Part shown: positions 38,526-49,200 of the stretch, piece by piece
Position numbering within the stretch: position 1 is the stretch's first letter
How the letters are laid out: the number at the start of each line of letters is the position of its first letter
NCBI GenBank assembly: GCA_964035545.1
Contig: OZ037765.1
Coordinates: 11,898,698 to 11,962,697 of the forward strand
Direction of reading: 5' to 3'
Source: Bugula neritina
Taxonomy: Eukaryota; Bryozoa; Gymnolaemata; Cheilostomatida; Bugulidae
DNA length: 64,000 nucleotides
Made by a program: the position numbers and the translations under genes
The notes under the pieces: model-generated
The model's input: the letters and a program-made list of their open reading frames with translations, nothing else
Database searches by the model: none
Told to the model about the DNA's origin: nothing

Positions 38526-40269
38526 GCAATAATCAATCTCATGGTTATACTTTTTCAGTACTTTTTTACCCTAGACCTAGTAAAAGTAAAAATCAAGTCG
38601 TCACTCCTACTCAACCTGTAAAGTGGCGTTCAGCAGAGAAAGTTCTAAGGTAGATGAACGAAATTATAATTGTGGTGTTGAACCGACTACTGTCATAGTA
38701 AACTTATTTTGTTTTAGTGTTTGCTGTGAGTGGTTTGTTTTACAAATTTATATGTATGATAATGAGGATCAATTATGAAAGACATGAGACTATATGATAC
38801 ACATTGCGGATACACTCATGCTGTGGTAGTCATATTCATTAATTTAGTTAATTCATTTTAATCATGACCGAACCCTGATGGTTATAGAGTCCGTGTAATG
38901 GTGCTGATAATATGATGTATGACGGAGTTGCTACAATAATAAGGATAATCTTTTAAATAGTTTAGTTACAATGGCCAATAGAACTGAAATTGTATTAAAA
39001 TTTCATAAATTTATTTAAACATTGTTATAAATACTATAACTCAAGTAAACAAGAATCAAAGAATTTCAAGTAGTTGAGTCAACTTGAACTCAACTATTGG
39101 AAACCAGCATAGTAATTAGTAAGAAATAATAATAAATATACTGCTAACAGCAATATGATTATGTATAGCAATATTATTTAATGCATTCAATACATTTCAA
39201 GTTTGCAATGATATAAATTGACTTCAGTAAAAGCATTAATTTATTTAATGCAGATAGTAATAGAAATAGAGTAATGTAAATATGATTGTCATTAATATTA
39301 AAGCCACTAATTTTTTGTGTTGATGCAACTATTATAGGCTAGTTTCTTTTCCAAATAATATTACTTACTAGACATTAGTTATTTAAATGCTTTATTATTT
39401 ATAATTAGCATGTTGATTTCAATTTATCAGCATTAATAATTATTTTGTGTAATTTAACTTACAGATCATCAATTACTAGTGTATTTCTAAGTTGAAATCT
39501 TGAAGATAGTGATAGTAGCTCGTAGCCGTTACATGAATCATGAAAAGATGACAAGTAAAAGAGAAAAACCTCTATCTTTAAGTTGTACTAAAAATGAGTT
39601 TCACCAAATAAACTGTAGTATTTTTGTGTAAATTATTAAAATTTTATTTATCAAAAGTAGACAACATCAACTTTCTTGCAACAACTCTAGATACTCAATG
39701 GATATTTTATACTGGGCTTTATTTTAAAAAAATTAGCAATGCATTACCTTACTTTATTATTATTATAAATAATGCCAAAAGTAATTAAAAAAACAGAAGA
39801 AGATATATCAAGAATAACTTTCTTGCGGGCTATTTGAATTAAATACTCAGAATTGAAAAAATGAATCGGTGCCAAAATGTTCCAACTTGCGTCTTGCTAG
39901 TAAAGTTTGATTTAGGAAAGAAATTTGATTTCAGTTTATGGTGGCTAGATGCTATAAAAGTTGTTTTATGTCTGTAAAAATGAGACTCGTGTTCATGCTA
40001 TCAGGTTTATTTGGAATTTATTTGTTACATAAATTTAGCTGGCAGTTACATCATATGAGTCTTAGTAAATTAAAGTTGGAATGTATAAATGTTCTGCTGT
40101 TTTGGTTATTGAAAGTACCCATCTTGCTGTCTATTTTATCAGTTGTTTACACTAGTAATAAATTTATCACCCAGCATTGGCACATGCACGTTTAGTTTTA
40201 TCAGTGAGCATTATTGATTATCATTACCCTGTTGCTGTACAGGAGATATTTTCTTGTTTTATCTTTTAG
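38526..40269. other. Spacer upstream of the Mint gene
   Basis: AT-rich, no supported exon. The Mint gene's first CDS exon begins with an acceptor at 40268-40269, so at least one 5' UTR exon should lie here or further left; I could not place it. The 85-codon ORF at 39938-40195 has no recognisable motif. Confidence 0.5.
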
Positions 40270-43200
40270 GTTGGATGCCGTTTATGAAGTATATTGTAGT
40301 GAAACTGTACGTGCTGAGTACTTGATTGCTATAAAGTATAAAACCAAGTGCAGTGAATATGTCAAGTTCTGGCCATCCTAGCCCTTCACCAGGCAGAGCT
40401 CAACTTGTGGTTGAGACCTCGCATATTCCTCACAGTGAGGCTGAACCAGGTGTTACTTCTAAAGACAGTATTATCAATGATATGACACAAAAACTTGCTG
40501 ATCAGCTGCTAGCAGAACCATCTACTACAGCTTGTAAACCAGAATATGTTAGCATAAATAAACAGCTGGAAATGAAGAGACAAAGTGAGTTATTATCACA
40601 ATCTAAGTTGGTGCAAAATTCGACAAAGCCATATGAAGACTTGCCACAGGTTCACACCAGCTCCAGTTACAACTCATTACCTAACGAGTCCTCTACGGGC
40701 GGTGTAGCTAGTGAAATATTGACTCCCTCCGTGGTACCCCAAAGTGCCAGCTCCCAAGTATCTACTGACAATACCTCCGCTGCCAACTTTGTGAGATCTG
40801 ACAGCCAGAGAGAGCTAGATATAGACATTGGTGAGCTGAATATCAGCAAAGGTTCAGCATCAGTTTCCAGCAGCAGCACACTGAATACACAAACTCTGTT
40901 CACGCACACTTCTAATTGCAACGTGTTGAAAGTAGTCAACTCTGATTTAACAGTCTCCCAGGAAGTTGATATGCTGACGGCAATGTCAGGAGAACCTACG
41001 CCCAACTCTCTTCCTGTAGTAGCAGACGGCTTGTCTGACGGAGAAATTAGTTCGGATTCCGAAGTTGATAATACGGATACAAGAGATGTCAGTTTTGCTG
41101 TGAATGTAAGTGTGTTGATTGGTGCCATTTTTACTTGAAGTTGTTATATGCTGTATTTCGATGACTGTTTTAATACTAAAGAGTTTCACATGTTGCAATA
41201 ACATTATATGTCTTCAATTTACTGTAAAGTATTCCTATATATAAATACCTTCTCTCCACGTGCTTTCAAGTGATTTTTGCATGCAGGCAGTTTCCGATCT
41301 CTGCTATTAGAATATTTTGACAATAGTTTTAGTGTAGGTGAATATTTGCCAGTTGGAAATGTGTCTCCTGTGATACTGCATGAAATTACCAATGTAACAA
41401 AGTCAGTTGCTGCCATCTGTTGTTGGCTGCAGTATTTTCACTATTGCTAGTTGTGCCTCCAAGTCAAGCAATAGCATTAAATTTATAGGCTCTTTTCGTT
41501 TATCCATTATACTTGGCTGCATAGGATCTTATTTTCTCAGTTACTATGCGTGAAATTTTAATGATTTGGTGAAAAAAATTGTATAGAGCCTCTCACTTTT
41601 TATTCATTAAAGTTAAATTTTATATTTTAGAAAACCAGACTCAGTTTGCAAAACGGCCAACGGAACGACCCTTTCTTTATTCAGCATGAATCTATTATGA
41701 ACTCGAAGACAACTGAGCAAGTGGCTAAGGTAAAAGCCACTGTGCAGGAGATTTGTGCTGCCGTTGCTGAATGTCCTCCTTCTGCTGCTGTTCCTGCTGC
41801 TTCTGGACCAGAAGAAAGTCGATCAAGTAATTCTATCTGGCAGATTAGGTAATGGTGACAATTTCCTCTGGTAGCTACTGGAGTTATCATTCCTATTTCT
41901 CTATTGTGTATGCTTGTGGCATATGGTAGTGACACAATATGAATATATTTAATCCATTTAGGCTCGCTTGTATAGTTGATATGTATTCATAGCTTCACGC
42001 AATATATTGATTTGTATAATTAGGTCAGTTTAAGTGAAAATGTAATAAAGTACTGTATGACACACTCACTACAATGTCTATTAGCCAACTAGTTACTTGT
42101 TACTGTTGTTGGTAGTTGGATACTATTGTATTAGTTGAGTTGAATGTCTTTATACTTACATATGCTATAAAGTAAGTTTTTGAATGTAACTCTTGTTCCA
42201 AAGTTGTGTAACTCGTATGTATATACTTGGAGATGTGATTATTTTATTGTATTAATAAGATATATTAATTTTTTTCACTTACAGGGATTCATATGCCGAG
42301 ACTCTAAGACAGCAAGAACAGAAACGGAAACAAAGAATGGAACTAGAAAAGAGATATGAAGCGGAATATAGACAGAAACATCAGCAGGAAAGTCAGTTGC
42401 AGTAATTTATTCAGAACTTGGATGCTAATTTCAGTATTTTGCAGTATATTGTTGCTACTTGTGCTATATTCAGTTATGGGAACAGTCTTATCACCTTCTC
42501 CTTATCTATGTTTTTTTTATTGAAGTCATACAATAACTTAAGACAAGGTCAGTTGCTGAGAATAGAGTACACTTTATATATGCAGCATCATGTTATAATT
42601 GAGCTATAATAAAGTTGCATTGAAATACATGATCATATTTCTGTTGCTTACTTCCAGTTGAAATGCTAGAAGCTGATGACAACAGAATATTACCTGCCAT
42701 GACACTAGATGATGACAATATTGAGCAGATTAACACCGGCACTGGTAGGTGGATTATGTAACACACTGTCAACATTACTATAGCACATGTTGCATTCCTA
42801 TTGAGACTCAGCAAGTTTATAGTCACTGTAGCTGTGAGAAACCACTGATGGGAAGGTTGTTTTTTTTTAAAGTGGGCTAAGGACTTATTCATATGTGGCA
42901 CAGGAGCAATTATGACTGAATGCTCCTCATAACATCACCAATGGCCTTTACTGGGGATCGAACCCATCACTACGGGTTTACTAAGCCAGCGCTTTAACCC
43001 CTAGACCACGGCTGCTCCCATGCATTCTTGTTGAATAATTTTAATTGTTTAAATATAGTGGTTCAATTCTAAGCGAGCTTTAGTTAGCAGTCACAATTTT
43101 TTTAACTAATTAAATATTTTTTCGAAATTAAAGTCATGCACATGGATCATGCCCGAAATTAGATGCTAATGGTGGCCTAGTCTTTAGACATTCCTACTCT

Positions 43201-46200
43201 ACTGTTTACTAATGCCAAACACTGAAATATTGTGTAGTATTAAAATCAATACTTGTGTGCATATGTATCTCACTGGAGATTTTTAACAAAGCCATATGTT
43301 GTACAAATTTATAGGAGCTTAAGCAGCATTTTATTATCTTCAACATTGTGCTGCCTTTTATAACATTACGCCAATAGTAAGGTTGAAGGTGTAGATTTTG
43401 GTCTCATGCCATTCATCTCGCTAGTTTAAAACTGTAAAGACCCGTGTCTCTGTGAACTGTAGAAGTTAGGCCATGTTGTAGAAAATCATGCAAAGTGTTT
43501 TGAGTTGAAAAATGCATATTATATTTTCCGATTTAGACATCACAGTGAACTAGATCTTCAGATGGTTTTAATTTTCATGGTTTTTCAACAGATACTTTCT
43601 TTCTGTAGGTTACTGTGTTTGCAGCAGCTGCTTTCTACAGATTGTCACGCTGATTTTCTGTAGATTACTACTCGTCTGACGAAGATGATATGATGAGTTA
43701 CAATGGAGAGCCAGATGGTAGTAGAGATTGGGGCTGGACTTCTAACAGTAAATACTCTCGTGTGGGCACTTCTGATGGTTACAGACGGGCTGTATTACAC
43801 CCAGCTTCTGGTCTCTCTCACACCTCGTCTAATGCCTCCAGACTTGCCGACCACCAGCTGGTTACATCACCTACTACCAACAGGAAGTTTGGGTCAGTGT
43901 CTTGTACCTGCTAATTATAGTATTGCTGTTCATTTGCTAAAAGGCACAGACTTATAATTATAGATCTGAACATAGTATGTAATGGAATTGTACATATATG
44001 TAGAATGTTGTGACCAAAGTAAATGCTTGGTACGAAGGCAAACAAAAGCAAAACTAAGTAGCTAGGATATGTATGCCTAGGGTTTTTTCACTTACATTGC
44101 AATTTTTATTTTTACTCAAAATTAGCTTTTGAATTAATAATTTGTGCACACATGTAAAGGGTGATTCATTTTCTCTAAAAGTTAGGAGTGAAATTATTTT
44201 TAAAGCTATGCACTGAGACTAGGATTTCATAAGTGAACTGACGTTTGTAGGGGGTGTATATATGCTGTTATAATTTATTTGAATGCAGAGAAAATATATG
44301 TTTTTTGGTGGTTATGGATTTATTGTTACTAAGTGATATCTCTTTGACTCAGTAACTCAGTGTTATGTAATATACTGCTGACCCAGTAACTCAGTGTTAT
44401 GTAATATACTGCTGACCCAGTAACTCAGTGTTATGTAATATACTGCTGACTCAGTAACTCAGTGTTATGTAATATGCTGCCTTTCAGTAGACACCCAAAA
44501 CTCTCACACAGTTCTGACAGCAGCAGCTCTTGCCTGACCCCTCCTCCAGCTGTCAAGTGTAAGGCACACGGTCGCCACTCTCCTGGCAGCGACACGGACA
44601 CCAGCAGCACTCGCAGCTGGGACCAGGATTACCTGGTCAGCCAGCAAACTCCCGATCAGAAACACAGAGTCAAAAAGAAGACAACTCAGCGTAGTTCAGA
44701 TTCTAAGAAGAAGGGAAACCAAGGTAAGGAGATAAATATATTCGGTGGATTTATTTTTGCCATTAGTAAGCATTTGCTAGCTAGTTTATATTTCCATTTA
44801 AATATGCGTTTTAACTATTATTGTTTAAAATAAAGTAAGGAAAATCATCCTAAAATGAGAATTTTATTGCTATTGGCTAACAGATTATGATACTGATGAG
44901 GAAACGGACCGGTTGCTTAACAAACCATATTTAGAGGAGGGACGGGTAGACTTACCTCCAGATACACAAGAGCTGGGAAATCAGGCTATGAAAAACAAGG
45001 CTAAAGAAGGTAATGCATGGTATTTGTAATTCTTTCCATATTCATTCAATTTAATGTGTGGTAATTTTTATGCCTTTCCTTAAATACTATACATGTGCTC
45101 ATAATTTAACAAAGATATAATGACTAATCGAGTTGTTGTACTTTCCATTTCACTTTCTGCTGTTGACTAATGGCTGGCTCGGTGAGTTCTTAGCTTCAAT
45201 TCTTAACGTATCTGTTGGTGTAATGCGGGTCGTGGGACAGTGTATCTGTATGCTTACATGTAAATTCAGATTGTGTTTAGTCTTGTCTGTCACCAATAGT
45301 AGCTGTAGAGAATTATAATTGGAAACTGGTGGGTTTTAGTCATTCGAGTTTTGTCTATAAAATAAACCTTACAGCAAATTTTGTTTTAGATGCTAAAGCT
45401 ATGCAGTCACTATATCCTCTCAATGTATTCTCTAATTGTATATTCAATGATTTAGTAGATATACACCAGTACTTACTCTAGTACTACTTTTAGTGGTAAG
45501 TGTGGACACACTGGCTACTGACTGCGTATTATACATTATATCTGCAATATTCATTTTACAAAACACACATTTTTAATTTATGGAATTATTTTTAAAGGTT
45601 GCTCAATCTGTTTTTATCCCTAGGCTATAGGCTTTTCTGAGTGGCCTCAGTAGTAATTAAAGATAAAAGTAATAGTAATTAATAATAATACCAATTAATA
45701 CTTAATGTAACTATTATATTTAACAGCTGCTTTTTATAATGTTAGCAGAGCCTTCTGGAAAAGGTTTGTATACTACCAACCACCATATTGCACTCTAATA
45801 TGTCACTACTACTACTATTACTGCTGCTACTACTTTTATCACTACCACTACTACTGCCAGTATCACTACTGCTACTACCAGTACCAATACTACTACCAGT
45901 ACTAATACTACTGCTCCTACAATTACTACTGCCAGTACCGTTATTGCTGTCAGTGCTACTGATACTACTGCTAGTTTTACTGCAACAACAATTATTACTC
46001 CTACTAAATGCTGATGCAGCAACATATAACACAAGCATTACCATGGCTCTGTCATGACTACCATAACTGTAGCATGCTAACACTACTAACTGCCACTACA
46101 CCTTTAGTATCATTCAGAGCTACTCTGACCTTTATACTAGCTACATTTTCCCTACTTGCTAATTGGCCAATGCCACTACAACTTCTCCCTTTGACTCAAA

Positions 46201-49200
46201 GACAGCTAAATAAGTACTAACATTTAGATTGGTGTGAAATTTTGATTTATGGAAAATTTATTGCATTGAGAGCTTGTTTTCCTTTGGTTTCTGGGGTGTT
46301 GTTACTAATAAACCCCCTAGTGCTGGATCACTCCATCATTCAACATGCCAACTAATGTAAGACATGCCAGTCTGGAACTGGTTTCCTACTATATTTTCTA
46401 TGCCAACAAGAAATGCTTAAATTCCTATATTTTATTTTCAAAAGATATACTTTTCTTTCAAACCGATTGCTCATAAGTACTCTTTAGTTTATATTGCTAT
46501 GTGATAAACTTTGTTTTCACTGGCTAACATCATAAAGTGGAAAGTTTAAAAGACATTATTGAGACAATGCTTAAACATTATTCTTCAGACAATCTGCCGT
46601 CTTCTTGCAAGGATACCGTAGTGGTACTCAGTCCACAGCTGCGCTATAACTAATTGTTTAATACTTACTAATCATTTCTTGAATACTCTTGAATATAATG
46701 ATTAAATTTGTTTTATTTAACTTTAGTGTATGTGTAAGTTATTTTACAACCAATGATTGGTTTACCAAATGTTTTGTGTTAAAGCAAGAGTACTGCTAGC
46801 TGTAGACAAACTTTAGGTTAGGTGGGTAGATGTAGATGGTGAGGGTTTCTTCTAACAGCATGTTAGCTGTTTATTTGAGAATTGTAGTGTTGCATGGGTT
46901 ACGGTTTTATGTGTAAGTAGATATGCTGTATACTTGCAGTACATCACATTATAACTTGTCCAGAATTGATTGGAGAAATTTCTATGTTTCAACAAATAGT
47001 ACATGCTGTCCTGTTGATATTGCTACTGTTGATGCATTTGCAATATATTTACTTTTAAAGCAACTGTGTAACACAAAACATGGGTTGTCTGCAGTTACAG
47101 TATGCTATAATATACTAATTTATTTACTACATATACTTGATGTTGAGTCTCTATACACTAGTTACTGTATCTTATAGTCACTGTATATTATAGTCACAGT
47201 ATCTTATAGTCACTGTATATTATAGTCACTGTATATTGTAGTCACTGTATATTATAGTCACTGTATCTTATAGTCACAGTATCTTATAGTCACTGTATCT
47301 TATAGTCACTGTACCTTGTAGTCACTGTATCTTATAGTCACTGTATATTATAGTCACTGTATATTATAGTCACTGTATCTGATAGTCACTGTATATTATA
47401 GTCACTGTATCTTATAGTCACTGTATCTGATAGTCACTATATCTTATAGTCACTGTATCTTGTAGTCACTGTACCTTGTAGTCACTGTATCTTATAGTCA
47501 CTGTATCTGATAGTCACTGTATCTTATAGTCACTGTATATTATAGTCACTGTATATTATAGTCACTGTATCTTGTAGTCACTGTATCTTATAGTCACTGT
47601 ATCTTGTAGTCACTGTATCTTATAGTCACTGTATATTATAGTCACTGTATATTATAGTCACTGTATCTTGTAGTCACTGTATATTATAGTCACTGTATCT
47701 TATAGTCACTGTATCTTGTAGTCACTGTATATTATAGTCACTGTATCTTATAGTCACTGTATCTTGTAGTCACTGTATCTTATAGTCACTGTATATTATA
47801 GTCACTGTATCTTATAGTCACTGTATCTTGTAGTCACTGTATCTTATAGTCACTGTATATTATAGTCACTGTATCTGATAGTTACTGTATATTATAGTCA
47901 CTGTATATTATAGTCACTGTATCTTGTAGTCACTGTATCTTGTAGTCACTGTATATTATAGTCACTGTATATTATAGTCACTGTATATTATAGTCACTGT
48001 ATCTTATGGTCACTGTATCTTATAGTCACTGTATCTTATAGTCACTGTATATTATAGTCACTGTATATTATAGTCACTGTATATTATAGTCACTGTATCT
48101 TATAGTCACTGTATCTTATAGTCACTGTACCTTGTAGTCACTGTATATGACCCGGATGAACCTACAGTACTAATAGAAGGCATATTATTCCGAGCGGCCT
48201 ATCTAGGCTCTACCCAACTCATGTCCGAAGCTCAGCCTAGTAAAGCTATTCGGATGTTGCAGGCTCAGGAAGCAGTTGGTAGAATTAAGGTGAGGCACAC
48301 TGTTTTACATTATAATTTACAGTTCGTATCTATCACAGGGTACCGTGCATGCACATTATTTAGCTAGGGCGGCACACCAGTATTTGCATCTCTCACAATT
48401 TATCCCAACTACATGTTTTGGGATATTTGTATTTTTTTCTACATCAGCATCTAACATCACTTTATTTTATACCCATATTAATCTTGCAGTCTTCGGTAAG
48501 TAACTAGTGTCGTGCCGAATATTCTTTGCTTGAGTGAACTGACCGCTGATAATTTGCATAATTCTAAAGATTATTTGTTCAGAGATACATAATAGGCACA
48601 ATAATGCGTTGCGCTTTTGAAATTTATTTAAAAAATGCCTTAGTTTTAATTTTTAATAAATTTTGTTGTTTTAAGGTATTGGGGTCATTGCACTTTGGTG
48701 AGAATTACCAGGTAGAGTTAGTAACATCTTCTTAGCCACATTCAACATTTTAAAGCTATCTTCTTATTTGATACTATCTCGTTTAGTCCTGCACACAGCG
48801 TTTAGCTCCAGCCTTCAGGCGATATGAATTCTAACAGGAATAAAATGATTGAGTGGGCATTATGTAATGTTGGCCGTAATTAGTAGCTCTCCATCTAAAA
48901 TCTTTTGATTCATTTTTTGAGGTTTCTAATTGAAGAAAATTTACTGAATTAAGTATTGAATTGAAATGAATAGGAAATGTATGCTTGTCAATGTGACCCG
49001 ACACTGAGTGCTGCCAACTAGCTTGACCCACTGAACTTTGTGCATCTTGGGAATTTAGCTGCTTGACATGCAATCATTATAGTAATTTCATTGTCTTATT
49101 GTTGTATTTTATATTATATTTGTTCTTTGCTATCATTTCCGTGTATACATTATGTCATGTAGGCTAACAATTAGCATAAAGCAGTGTTACACCAGCTTGC

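Noticed and set aside
39938-40195. 85-codon ORF upstream of the Mint gene
   Set aside because: Hydrophobic, low-complexity AT-rich translation with no motif or plausible splice relation to the Mint exons.
45742-46083. Poly-Ser, poly-Leu and poly-Val ORFs
   Set aside because: All are frames of the triplet microsatellite in a Mint intron.
47152-48147. CRISPR-like regular repeat array
   Set aside because: Units are contiguous 16-mers with no spacers, inside an intron of an animal gene; it is a minisatellite.
48152-48289. PTB exon starting at the alternative acceptor CCTACAG|TACTAA (48164)
   Set aside because: It is in frame, but it would drop the DEP residues that I recall just before LIEG in invertebrate X11 proteins; kept only as a possible alternative.
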